In this document: piece by piece, positions 1 to 6,927 of the stretch
Layout of the letters: every line of letters begins with the position of its first letter
Position numbering within the stretch: the stretch's first letter is position 1
NCBI GenBank assembly: GCA_900550815.1
Contig: URTW01000010.1
Location: forward strand, 1-20,728
Source of the DNA: an uncultured Collinsella sp.
Lineage (GTDB): Bacteria > Actinomycetota > Coriobacteriia > Coriobacteriales > Coriobacteriaceae
Reading direction: 5' to 3'
Length of the DNA: 20,728 nt
Translations under genes and position numbers: made by a program
The notes under the pieces: model-generated
Databases searched by the model: none
What the model was told of the DNA's origin: nothing
What the model saw: only the letters and a program-made list of their open reading frames with translations

Positions 1-22
1 GTCCGCCGGCGCGGGCGACAAA

Positions 23-226
23 TTAGGTGATGGGGCGGCGGGGGGCGGGGGCAGCGAGCAGGCGGAGCTGCTGGCATAGGTCGTGGGCCATCGGGGTTTC
101 GATGTTTCCCATGACGGAGAGCTCGCGACGGGCGAGCATCTCATCGTAAATGCTGGTGCGCGTGATACCTCGGGCGGATTCACGCATGGTGAGGGGGCTG
201 ATGATGGGGGAATGATTGGTGTCCAT
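23..226 (-). CDS. small hypothetical protein, 67 aa
   Basis: I do not recognise this protein. It starts at the ATG whose complement ends at 226, with a good ribosome binding site (AGAAAGGAG, complement of 232-240) about 5 nt upstream, and ends at a TAA. That ribosome binding site is the main reason to call it real. Residues 12-40 contain a stretch (ITRTSIYDEMLARRELSVM) that loosely resembles the helix-turn-helix of excisionase or MerR-like proteins, but the match is too weak to assign a function. It lies 63 nt downstream of the 296-aa gene on the same strand, so the two are probably co-transcribed. The frame ends 22 nt before the window edge. Confidence 0.55.
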   Translation of the reverse strand: MDTNHSPIISPLTMRESARGITRTSIYDEMLARRELSVMGNIETPMAHDLCQQLRLLAAPAPRRPIT

Positions 227-268
227 GAGGACTCCTTTCTGTTGGTTGTGTTGTGGAATAGGATTGTT

Positions 269-290
269 GCCCGCGGAGGGGCTGGCGGGC
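269..290 (-). terminator. GC-rich hairpin between two minus-strand genes
   Basis: Perfect 6-bp inverted repeat (GCCCGC / GCGGGC) with a 10-nt loop, touching the stop codon of the 296-aa gene. There is no T run after it in the direction of transcription, so it is at best a tail-less terminator or an element that tunes expression of the small downstream gene. Confidence 0.25.
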
Positions 291-1180
291 TACAGGGTTC
301 GTCCGAGCCTGAGATCGAGCTCGGTTGTGGGGCAGGCTGCCTGTTCGTGCGGCTCGCAAGCGCCAAGGGCTCCAAAGCGATGGAGCGTTGCGTCGGGCGT
401 GGTGTAGGCGAGCCGCAGCTGATGCTCGACAGGGGCACATCCGTCATTTTTGTAATGAGCCGCGTAGTACTGCGCGATGCTGGCGTTCATCTCGCTGCCA
501 TTGCGATGGCGCTCAAACTGGCGTCTGCAGGTCTCGATGATCTTTGCTTCCGACTTGGGCGCCGTCGCGGGAACAAGGGCGAGATAGCCCTCAAATAGCT
601 CGTTGATGCTCAGGAGGCACAGCAGGTCGATCAGCGTCCTTATGGCTGCTCCCTCGGCAGAAAAATGCGCGGTCATGCGGTTATATCGGTTGCGGTCGAC
701 GATGGCCGCATGGGGTCTTGGAGTTTTCCGCCCTGTGGTCCCGGGCTTTTGCCGCGCCTGTGTATTGAGCTCGACGTTGCAGCGCTTGAGGCCGTCCAAC
801 GGAAGGAACAGTGCGGTGCGCAGGGTGTTCCGCTTGCTTTCGAGTTCATGACGCTCGTCGGGTTCCCATTCGAGCTTGAGTTTCGTGTCGAGCGCCGTAA
901 GCATATGGGCTAGGCAGCCTACGGTAAGAACGTACGAATCGTTGCCGCGTTTTGGGGCATAGGGGTCTGTCAGCTTGCGAATGTCGGGGTCGCCCATGAT
1001 CTTTGTGCAGCGCTTCAGCAGTTGAGGGTGGTCGGCCAAGATCGTCGCGAGCGGTAGCGACGCGTAGTTCTTGATGGTCGCGGCGGCAAAGGCGGCGTCA
1101 TATTCGTTTGCATATGCTCGCTCAATGCGGGCATCCAGAATGCTTTTCTTATCGCCGTCTTCAGCGTGGTGGCTTGTCAT
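290..1180 (-). CDS. hypothetical protein, 296 aa
   Basis: No family is recognised. The frame is open to 1336, but I place the start at the ATG at 1180 (protein begins MTSHHAEDGDKKS), because GGAGAAG lies 4-5 nt upstream there and the ATG at 1336 has no ribosome binding site. The protein is soluble-looking, rich in Arg, Ala and Leu, with no signal peptide or membrane segment. Residues about 20-105 look helical, and there is a hydrophobic helix-like stretch near residues 180-200 (IRTLIDLLCLLSINELFEGY). The C-terminus holds a few Cys and His residues without a clear metal motif. Codon use looks normal for the window. It ends with TAG, with a GC-rich hairpin directly after it. It may be a lineage-specific Coriobacteriia protein. 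Confidence 0.6.
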   Translation of the reverse strand: MTSHHAEDGDKKSILDARIERAYANEYDAAFAAATIKNYASLPLATILADHPQLLKRCTKIMGDPDIRKLTDPYAPKRGNDSYVLTVGCLAHMLTALDTKLKLEWEPDERHELESKRNTLRTALFLPLDGLKRCNVELNTQARQKPGTTGRKTPRPHAAIVDRNRYNRMTAHFSAEGAAIRTLIDLLCLLSINELFEGYLALVPATAPKSEAKIIETCRRQFERHRNGSEMNASIAQYYAAHYKNDGCAPVEHQLRLAYTTPDATLHRFGALGACEPHEQAACPTTELDLRLGRTL

Positions 1181-1496
1181 AGCTTCTCCAATCGGTTGAT
1201 GTTCGTGCTGTTTGTTGATGTGTTGGTTGTCGTGAGTGATGTGCTTGCCGTGGGTGATGTGCTGACGTTGGGGTGCTATGCGGTTTTCAATGAGCCCGTG
1301 AGGCAGTTGCTGCAGGGGCGGGATGGAACGGCCCATGCAAGGCGGAAGGCATCGTGCTCAAAATCGAGACAGCAATGCCCTGGGTGCCTCACATGTGGCA
1401 GTTACCTCATTAAGTTGTCATTGCGTTTGGGGTTGTACTTTGCCGATCTTCCTTCTCTTACACGCTAAAACTCAAACTTCATATGCTCGATCTACT

Positions 1497-1521
1497 TAAA
1501 ACCGCAACGGCGGTCTTTTAT
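1497..1521. terminator. possible bidirectional intrinsic terminator
   Basis: Stem ACCGC / GCGGT (1501-1505 and 1510-1514) with loop AACG, flanked by AAAA before and CTTTTAT after, so either strand would give a short hairpin followed by U residues. No gene clearly needs a terminator here on the plus strand. Confidence 0.4.
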
Positions 1522-1706
1522 CAACTTATATGTCGGAACGCGTCTTTGCAAGTACTTTTTAGCGTTTGTTTCAAATGAGGTGGTTTTGCAACCGTCACGC
1601 GCCACGCTATGCGAACGTGCCCCGGCTCGGATAAAATGGTGCGATCGAGTTCTACCGCGCTCACCGCAAGTAGCCTTTGTTGCTGAGATGGGTCATGGCC
1701 GAAAGA

Positions 1707-1732
1707 GGCCCGTATCCCAACAGATACGGGCC
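1707..1732. terminator. perfect 10-bp hairpin, tail-less terminator candidate
   Basis: GGCCCGTATC and GATACGGGCC form a perfect 10-bp stem with a 6-nt loop. A run AAAGA precedes it and CCTTGCTATTT follows, so the U tract is weak. It may be a terminator or the 3' end of an unannotated small RNA. Confidence 0.45.
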
Positions 1733-1812
1733 CCTTGCTATTTAAATGGGCATGAGGGTGTATTAAGGGGGATGTCTTGCTGTCGGCATCCGCGTGCGGC
1801 GCCATTCGCTGT

Positions 1813-1832
1813 CTGTAAATATACGTTTACAG
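1813..1832. promoter_or_regulatory. inverted repeat upstream of deoC, candidate operator
   Basis: Arms CTGTAAA and TTTACAG are a perfect 7-bp inverted repeat with a 6-nt AT-rich spacer. The AT-rich dyad in GC-rich DNA, 119 nt before the deoC start codon, suggests a repressor site of the LacI or GntR type. The binding protein is unknown. Confidence 0.35.
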
Positions 1833-1893
1833 CTAATTTCATACCACTTGTCGGAATGCGGACGCTGTCCTTGCATGTCGGGCGTACATTGAA

Positions 1894-1917
1894 CGTGGTT
1901 TTTCGCGTGAAACCACG
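1894..1917. promoter_or_regulatory. hairpin in the deoC leader
   Basis: CGTGGTTT and AAACCACG form a perfect 8-bp inverted repeat with an 8-nt loop, ending 21 nt before the deoC ribosome binding site. It could be a leader hairpin or a second operator. Confidence 0.3.
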
Positions 1918-1951
1918 AATCGGTTGTCAGCCCTGAACAAGGAGGCCCAGC

Positions 1952-2626
1952 ATGACGCTTGCCAAACCCATCAATAAATACATCGACTATATCGATGCCC
2001 CCGAGGACACGTTTGAGCAGTATGTCGAGAAGGCGTTAAAGTACAACTTTCGCTGCGTATTTGCGAACCTGCAGGAGTACGAGACGGGCCGCGCCATGCT
2101 CGAGGGCTCTGACATCATCCTTGCCGGCGCTATCGACTTTCCCCAGGGCACTATGACGCTTGAGGAGAAGCTTGCGAGGTTTGAGGAATACGCTGCGTGT
2201 GGCTTTACCGAGATTGACTACGTTTTGAATCAGGAGTCGGTCGAGAACCGCGATTTTGATGCCATCGAGCGCGAGATGACTACCATTGCTGATTTTTGTC
2301 GCGCGCATGGCATCACTGACAAGGTGATCGTCGAGATGTGCAAACTGGACGGCGACGACGCCGCCAAGCGCCGTGTATGCGAGATCGCGCTGGAGGCTAA
2401 GCCGGGATTCCTTAAGACATCGACTGGCAGAAGCTTTGGCGGTGCTAAGCTCGAGGACGTGCGGCTGATGCACGAGGTGCTCGGCGATGCCGTGGCAATC
2501 AAGGCGGCGGGCGGTATCCATAATTACGAAGAGGCTTGCGCATTCATCGAGGCCGGCGCCAGCGCGTTGGGTGCCTCGGCGGGCATCGCGATCGTCGACG
2601 GCGCACCGACGGATGAGCGTCGCTAG
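1952..2626 (+). CDS. deoC: deoxyribose-phosphate aldolase (DERA), divergent
   Basis: Class I aldolase of the DeoC family, 224 aa, the usual length. DERA cleaves 2-deoxyribose 5-phosphate to glyceraldehyde 3-phosphate and acetaldehyde in the cytoplasm, the last step of deoxynucleoside catabolism. Visible active-site features are the Schiff-base lysine K155 in FLKTSTG, the second lysine K184 in IKAAGGI, and D89 in EIDYVLN. The N-terminus is less typical: it reads KYIDYIDAP where most family members have IDHTLL-like sequence, so the substrate could differ. AAGGAGG at 1939-1945 lies 6 nt before the ATG. The two genes that follow are HAD phosphatases. Two inverted repeats upstream hint at local repression. 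Confidence 0.85.
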   Translation: MTLAKPINKYIDYIDAPEDTFEQYVEKALKYNFRCVFANLQEYETGRAMLEGSDIILAGAIDFPQGTMTLEEKLARFEEYAACGFTEIDYVLNQESVENRDFDAIEREMTTIADFCRAHGITDKVIVEMCKLDGDDAAKRRVCEIALEAKPGFLKTSTGRSFGGAKLEDVRLMHEVLGDAVAIKAAGGIHNYEEACAFIEAGASALGASAGIAIVDGAPTDERR

Positions 2627-2775
2627 CAGACGTATTTGACCTGCGCGATAAAGCTTCACGACTACGCGCCGTTCATGTTCGAGACAATATGACTTTTTGC
2701 CCGTTGTAAACGGAGTCGCGATGGGGGTTCTGTATGATGGCTCAGACAAGGTTGTTCAATGACAGGGAGGCATAT

Positions 2776-3618
2776 ATGGCAATCAAAGCCATCGCGATGG
2801 ATATCGACGGTACGCTCACCAACGACCAAAAGGTCATCAGCCCGCGCACGCGCGAAAAGCTGCTCGCGGCGCAGGAGTCGGGCATTAAGCTCATTTTGGC
2901 TTCGGGCCGTCCCGCATGGGGACTACATGCTCTGGCGCAGGAGCTCGACCTTCAAAACCATGACGGTCTGCTAGTCGCTTTCAATGGCGCGCATGTGGTC
3001 GACGCTCAGACCGATGAGGTTCTTTTTGACCAGGCCATGCCGGCTGACGAGCTGCACCGTCTGATTGATCATCTGCAAAACTATGATGTGATCCCCATGA
3101 TCTCGCTCGGTCGCGACTTGCATGTCGAGGACTCGTACCACTGCATGATTACGCTGCCGGATGGCTCGCAGAAAAACATTGTCAAATACGAGCGCGATGC
3201 CTGCGACCTTAAGATCCGCGAGGTCGAGAGCTTGCATGAGGTCGTGGACACTTATCCCGTAGACAAGCTGCTGACGGCAGGCGACCCGGCATACCTGCAG
3301 GCGCATTACGAGGAGATGTATGCGCCCTTTAAGCAGACGCTTTCGGGCATGTTTACGGCCGACTGGTACTTTGAGTACACGGCGCCCGGTATCGACAAGG
3401 CTCGTGCGCTCGAGGGTGCCCTGCCCAAGCTCGGCATCGATGCCAGCGAGGTCGTATCGTTTGGCGACGGCCAGAACGACAAGTCCATGATTGAGTGGGC
3501 GGGTACCGGTGTTGCCATGGGTAACGCCGTCGATGAGGTTAAGGCGGTAGCCCAGATGGTGACCGCCAATAACAACGAAGACGGTATTGCGGTGGCGCTG
3601 GATAAGCTGCTGGGCTAG
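2776..3618 (+). CDS. HAD-superfamily hydrolase, Cof subfamily
   Basis: Cytoplasmic phosphatase of the Cof/HAD-IIB type, 280 aa, usual length. The nucleophile motif DIDGTLT holds D9 and D11, motif II is ASGR (residues 42-45), a lysine occurs in VDKLL, and motif III/IV is GDGQND near residues 235-240. The region between motifs II and III (about 85-195) is the C2B cap. Cof enzymes dephosphorylate sugar phosphates or cofactor phosphates; the substrate cannot be read from sequence. I chose the ATG at 2776 because AGGGAGG lies 5 nt upstream. The frame is open to 2734, but the extra 14 residues would place the ribosome binding site inside the gene. The next HAD gene is 64 nt downstream. Confidence 0.87.
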   Translation: MAIKAIAMDIDGTLTNDQKVISPRTREKLLAAQESGIKLILASGRPAWGLHALAQELDLQNHDGLLVAFNGAHVVDAQTDEVLFDQAMPADELHRLIDHLQNYDVIPMISLGRDLHVEDSYHCMITLPDGSQKNIVKYERDACDLKIREVESLHEVVDTYPVDKLLTAGDPAYLQAHYEEMYAPFKQTLSGMFTADWYFEYTAPGIDKARALEGALPKLGIDASEVVSFGDGQNDKSMIEWAGTGVAMGNAVDEVKAVAQMVTANNNEDGIAVALDKLLG

Positions 3619-3682
3619 AATCGCCGATTAATGCATGGTTCGGGCGCCTGCTCGCGGGCGTCCTTTTGTTAGGGAGGGTGCC

Positions 3683-4342
3683 GTGTCCGCATTTCCGTTC
3701 GACGCCGTTATCTTTGACATGGACGGTGTCATTGTCGATACCGAGTATTACTACCTGGGCGAGACTGCCGCGTTTGCCAAGGAGCTTGGGCTTAATCTGA
3801 CTCAAGAGGAGTTGAATGGGCAGGTCGGTACCTCGCATCAGTTCTTCCTGCATATGCTGGTCGATTGGTTTGAGCGCGCCGGTAAGGGGCATTTCACTGG
3901 GGAGGAAGCGTTGGCCCGTTGGGACGAATGGGCCCATAAGCGTCCGCGCGACTATCAGGCTTTGATTAACCCAGGCGCCGTGGATACGATTCGAGAGCTG
4001 CCGCGCCGCGGCGTTCGCGTGGCGCTTGCCAGCTCGTCTCCCATGGATAGCATCGAAGAAGTGCTCAACGCATGCGGGCTGTCGGATGCCTTTGAGTATG
4101 TGGTGAGCGGCGAGCAGTTTAAGGAGAGCAAGCCCGAGCCCGACATCTACCTGCATGCGCTGGACCTGCTGGGGCTGCCCGCGAATCGCTGCTGCTGCGT
4201 TGAGGATTCGGTGCCTGGCATCACCGCTGGCAAGCGAGCCGGCCTGACAGTCATTGCCAAGCGCGAGGAGCGCTTTGGCTTTAGCCAGGATGCCGCGGAC
4301 AAGATTATCGACCAGCTGCCGGAGCTGCTCACGCTTTCTTAG
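3683..4342 (+). CDS. HAD-superfamily hydrolase, subfamily IA (beta-phosphoglucomutase-like)
   Basis: 219-aa cytoplasmic HAD enzyme with a small helical C1 cap. Motif I is FDMDGVIVDTE (D12 and D14), motif II is ASSSP, motif III is the lysine in KESKPEPDIY, and motif IV is VEDSVPGI. This pattern is typical of phosphatases and phosphoglucomutases such as YcjU, PgmB and YniC. The start is a GTG at 3683, set by AGGGAGG at 3671-3677 (5-nt gap); an in-frame ATG at 3635 lacks such a site. RCCCVED contains three adjacent cysteines before motif IV. It probably shares a transcript with the preceding Cof gene, and two weak hairpins follow its stop codon. Confidence 0.83.
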   Translation: MSAFPFDAVIFDMDGVIVDTEYYYLGETAAFAKELGLNLTQEELNGQVGTSHQFFLHMLVDWFERAGKGHFTGEEALARWDEWAHKRPRDYQALINPGAVDTIRELPRRGVRVALASSSPMDSIEEVLNACGLSDAFEYVVSGEQFKESKPEPDIYLHALDLLGLPANRCCCVEDSVPGITAGKRAGLTVIAKREERFGFSQDAADKIIDQLPELLTLS

Positions 4343-4345
4343 GAG

Positions 4346-4395
4346 CGCGGTAGTTGCGCGTTTTTCGGGTCAGATGAGTAAATACCCGACATTTT
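4346..4395 (+). terminator. weak terminator structures after the HAD genes
   Basis: CGCG / CGCG with a 7-nt loop (4346-4360) runs directly into TTTTT. A second short stem, CGGGT / ACCCG at 4366-4388, is followed by ACATTTT. Either could end the deoC-HAD transcript, but the stems are short. Confidence 0.35.
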
Positions 4396-4422
4396 GGTGC
4401 GGCAGCAAGCATACTTTATGCT
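4394..4422 (+). promoter_or_regulatory. promoter of the GntR gene
   Basis: TTGGTG (4394-4399) and TATGCT (4417-4422) are separated by exactly 17 nt, close to the housekeeping sigma consensus. The predicted start of transcription is near 4429, at the first arm of the hairpin that follows. Confidence 0.5.
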
Positions 4423-4426
4423 AATG

Positions 4427-4465
4427 CGGGCTTAAGGACTTGTTGAATGCCCTTAAGCCCGTTTT
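4427..4465 (+). terminator. 11-bp hairpin with T run just upstream of the GntR gene
   Basis: CGGGCTTAAGG (4427-4437) pairs perfectly with CCTTAAGCCCG (4451-4461), followed by TTTT. The shape is that of an intrinsic terminator. It lies immediately downstream of the predicted GntR promoter, so it may be an attenuator, a terminator for the upstream operon, or an operator dyad. Confidence 0.55.
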
Positions 4466-4492
4466 AGACTTAATTGTGCTTGGAGAGGGTAT

Positions 4493-5236
4493 ATGCCACC
4501 GACTGAAGGGCTAACTGACGGTAAAGCAGCGATACCGCTGTACCAACAGGTTATTGATATCATCAAAAACGAAATCAACTCCGGCGCCTACAAGTCAGGC
4601 GCGCGGATACCCAACGAATTCGAATTGGCTGAGAGCTATAAAGTTGGCCGCGTTACCGTGCGACGCGCTATTGAGGAGCTCGTCCAGCAGGGCTATCTAA
4701 CGAAGCGGCAGGGGAAAGGCACGTTTGTCAATGCCCCCAAGCTAACGCGCAAGATTCGCCAGAAGGATGACGTCCAGAGTTTTTCGGACGCATGCCGCGT
4801 TAACGGAATGGAGCCGGGGGCGTGCGTCATTTCGAGAAAGATACTGCCGGCGGATTCCACCGAAGCGCAGTTCTTTGGTGTTCCCGTTGGAACTGACTTG
4901 ATTTGCGTTGAGCGCGTGCGCACTGCCGATGGCGTCCCTGTCATGCTCGAGAACAACATATATGTTTACGAGGACAACGCCTATCTATCAACGGCACCTC
5001 TATCTAACCAATCCATTTTTGAGTTCGTGCGCAACCGGACGGGCCGCACGCCCGCGTTTACCGACCCGTGCACGCTCGAGATCGCGTGCGCGTCGCCCGA
5101 GGTCGCTCGACTGTTGGCGGTTCCCGTTGGCGAACCCTTGTTTTATATGGAAGCCTTCTTTTTCGATGAGCAGCGGCGGCCGTTTATCATCGGTCGTCAG
5201 CGGATCGTTGGGTCTCGCTACGTTTTTGACATCTAG
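4493..5236 (+). CDS. GntR-family regulator, HutC subfamily (UTRA domain)
   Basis: 247-aa transcription factor. Residues 15-79 form the GntR winged helix (PLYQQVIDIIKNEI, then VTVRRAIEELVQQGYL and KRQGKGTFV). Residues from about 98 to 243 form a UTRA effector-binding domain, usual for regulators that sense sugars, amino sugars or histidine derivatives. FrlR, the regulator of the E. coli fructoselysine genes, is of the same type. The ATG follows GGAGAGG by about 4 nt. It is encoded just ahead of, and in the same direction as, the frl-like cluster. It most likely represses that cluster through the palindrome at 5390-5412, and the ligand is probably a phosphorylated intermediate (inference). It has its own promoter. 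Confidence 0.88.
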   Translation: MPPTEGLTDGKAAIPLYQQVIDIIKNEINSGAYKSGARIPNEFELAESYKVGRVTVRRAIEELVQQGYLTKRQGKGTFVNAPKLTRKIRQKDDVQSFSDACRVNGMEPGACVISRKILPADSTEAQFFGVPVGTDLICVERVRTADGVPVMLENNIYVYEDNAYLSTAPLSNQSIFEFVRNRTGRTPAFTDPCTLEIACASPEVARLLAVPVGEPLFYMEAFFFDEQRRPFIIGRQRIVGSRYVFDI

Positions 5237-5248
5237 GACATTGCGACT

Positions 5249-5284
5249 GGAAGCGCCCGGTGGATCATCTCACCGGGCGCTTCC
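5249..5284 (+). terminator. perfect 14-bp hairpin after the GntR gene
   Basis: GGAAGCGCCCGGTG and CACCGGGCGCTTCC form a perfect 14-bp stem with an 8-nt loop, starting 12 nt after the stop codon. There is no T run after it (ATACCG). It is probably a tail-less terminator separating the regulator from the cluster. Confidence 0.6.
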
Positions 5285-5346
5285 ATACCGTTCACGGCGC
5301 GAACGCAACCGTTCAACCGCGTTGCGGCAATCAGTTTGAAATTATC

Positions 5347-5375
5347 TTGATGAAGGAAAAAGCTGCTGGTAATCT
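5347..5375 (+). promoter_or_regulatory. promoter of the catabolic cluster
   Basis: TTGATG (5347-5352) and TAATCT (5370-5375) with a 17-nt spacer. The predicted transcription start is near 5382, directly before the 23-bp palindrome and about 73 nt before the carrier gene. Confidence 0.5.
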
Positions 5376-5389
5376 ATGGGACGTCATAG

Positions 5390-5412
5390 AACGTTTGCAT
5401 TGTGCAAACGTT
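5390..5412. promoter_or_regulatory. perfect 23-bp palindromic operator
   Basis: AACGTTTGCA and TGCAAACGTT are perfect 10-bp arms around the 3-nt centre TTG. It lies just downstream of the predicted promoter, the classic place for a repressor to block transcription. The adjacent GntR/HutC regulator is the obvious candidate to bind it (inference). I saw no second copy in the window. Confidence 0.65.
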
Positions 5413-5454
5413 GAAGCGAGATGCGATGCAGTCTCGAGTTCTTTGGAGGTATCT

Positions 5455-6918
5455 ATGTCAGATACGAAGGCGAAGAAGACAAACAGACGTTTTAAGTTCA
5501 AATTACCGCATGTCTATACGATCATGTTCTTGCTGATCGTTGTCTTTGCGGTCCTGACTTGGATCGTTCCCTCTGGTCAGTATCAGCGCAAGACGATTTC
5601 GACAGCGGCGGGCGAGCGTGAAGTCGCCGTTGCTGGAACCTATGAACAGGTCGATAAGAACTACACCGATTCCGAGACCGGCGAGACCATCAATCTGGGC
5701 CAGGATATCTTCGCGGTCCTGCAAGCGCCCACCAAGGGTATCCAGGAGGCTGCCGACGTCGTTGCGTTCGTCTTATTGATTGGCGGATCGTTCGCAATCA
5801 TCACCAAGACCAACGCTTTGAATGCCGGCATGAGCCGTGTGGTTAAAAAGCTCAAGAACAAGGACATCCTCATCATTCCCATCACGATGACGTTGCTGTC
5901 CATTTGCGGCACTACGTTTGGTATGTCTGAGGAAGCCCTGCCGTTCTATGCCATCTTCATTCCCATCATGATGGGTATCGGCTATGACTCGATGACGGCA
6001 TTCATCATCTGCTTCCTTGGTCCCAACCTGGGATATTGTGCTTCGACCATCGACCCGTTTAATGTTTTGATCGCCCAAGGCATCATTGGCATCGAAGGCA
6101 ATCCGCAACTGTGGCTGCGCGCCGTTTCTTGGGTCATCTTCACTGCCGTCGGTATCGCATGGGCCATGCGCTACGCCATGCGCGTCAAGAAAAACCCCGA
6201 GTCGTCCATTACGTACGAGGACGATAAGCTCAAGCGTATTGAGTTTTCCGTGACCGATGCCTCCATCGAGGAAGAGTTCACTATCCGTCAGAAGCTCGTG
6301 CTTATCGATTTTGCCTGCGGTATGGGCATTATCGTCTGGGATCTTGTTACCCAGGGCTGGTACATAAATGAGATTTCCGACATGTTCCTTGGCATGGGCT
6401 TGCTTGCCGGTATCCTGGGCGGTCTTGACCAGCAGACGATCGCTGAGGAGTTCGTTAAGGGTCTCGCCGACTTTGCGTACGCTGCCATCGTTATCGGTAT
6501 CGCTCGCGGTATTCTGGTCATCGCCGAGGGTGGCATGATCATCGACACCATCCTCCAGGCGCTCGCTACTGCGCTCGCCGGTGCACCAGCCGCCGTCTAC
6601 ACCACGTTTATGTATATCGTCCTTGGCCTGCTCTCTTTGCTGGTTCCCTCGAGTTCTGGCCTGGCGGCGCTCACCATGCCCGTTATGGGCTCCCTGACCG
6701 AGCTCATGGGCCTCAATCCCGAGGCGGCCGTCACCGCGCTCCAGTTTGCCAACCAGACCATCAACACCATCAGCCCCGTGGCGGGCATGACGGTCGCTGG
6801 CCTTGCCGTGGCTAGGATTTCGTTTGGCCAATGGTGGAAGTCCATTTGGAAGGTCGTCAGTTTCTTGGGCGTCTGTGGCCTGAGCGGACCGGCAAGCTCT
6901 GGCATGCTTCCGGTGTAG
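5455..6918 (+). CDS. YfcC-family membrane carrier
   Basis: 487-aa polytopic inner-membrane protein of the YfcC/DcuC-like family, whose members carry amino acids or C4-dicarboxylates. The N-terminus is basic and cytoplasmic (KAKKTNRRFKFKLPH). Transmembrane segments begin near residue 20 (TIMFLLIVVFAVLTWIVPSG) and continue as hydrophobic stretches to the end, about 11-12 in total. The family signature LLVPSSSGLAALTMPVM is present, as are FGMSEEALPFYAIFIP and the ANQTINTISPVAGM stretch. The start at 5455 is set by TTTGGAGG 5 nt upstream; the frame is open further upstream but crosses the promoter and operator. As the first gene of the frl-like cluster it probably imports the substrate, in place of the unrelated E. 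coli FrlA. The last segment is short and glycine-rich (FLGVCGLSGPASSGMLPV), weaker than usual for a terminal helix. Confidence 0.82.
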   Translation: MSDTKAKKTNRRFKFKLPHVYTIMFLLIVVFAVLTWIVPSGQYQRKTISTAAGEREVAVAGTYEQVDKNYTDSETGETINLGQDIFAVLQAPTKGIQEAADVVAFVLLIGGSFAIITKTNALNAGMSRVVKKLKNKDILIIPITMTLLSICGTTFGMSEEALPFYAIFIPIMMGIGYDSMTAFIICFLGPNLGYCASTIDPFNVLIAQGIIGIEGNPQLWLRAVSWVIFTAVGIAWAMRYAMRVKKNPESSITYEDDKLKRIEFSVTDASIEEEFTIRQKLVLIDFACGMGIIVWDLVTQGWYINEISDMFLGMGLLAGILGGLDQQTIAEEFVKGLADFAYAAIVIGIARGILVIAEGGMIIDTILQALATALAGAPAAVYTTFMYIVLGLLSLLVPSSSGLAALTMPVMGSLTELMGLNPEAAVTALQFANQTINTISPVAGMTVAGLAVARISFGQWWKSIWKVVSFLGVCGLSGPASSGMLPV

Positions 6919-6927
6919 GTGGCTGTG

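Larger units (their letters stand above)
1181..1951. other. 771-nt gene-free region
   Basis: No convincing gene lies here. Open frames such as plus 1580-1936 and minus 1521-1805 lack ribosome binding sites and run through hairpins. The stretch holds imperfect direct repeats around 1225-1265 (GTGATGTGCT occurs twice), a small terminator at 1501-1521, a perfect hairpin at 1707-1732 and two inverted repeats upstream of deoC (1813-1832 and 1894-1917). Both hairpins could end plus-strand transcripts, yet no plus-strand gene lies before them. A short untranslated RNA is therefore possible but not shown. Confidence 0.5.

Noticed and set aside
1181..1336. 52-residue N-terminal extension of the 296-aa protein
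   Set aside because: The ATG at 1336 lacks a ribosome binding site while the ATG at 1180 has GGAGAAG; the His-rich stretch comes from short direct repeats in the DNA.
1622..1735. T-box or TPP riboswitch
   Set aside because: TACCGCG near 1652 and CTGAGATGGG near 1684 resemble fragments of these elements, but the rest of the conserved cores is absent and deoC is not an expected target.
1580..1936. 118-codon plus-strand frame upstream of deoC
   Set aside because: It has no ribosome binding site, runs through a perfect hairpin and two inverted repeats, and its translation looks random.
6855..6918. Frameshift at the end of the YfcC-family gene
   Set aside because: The last helix is short and Gly-rich, but neither other frame restores a better hydrophobic end, so no frameshift is supported.
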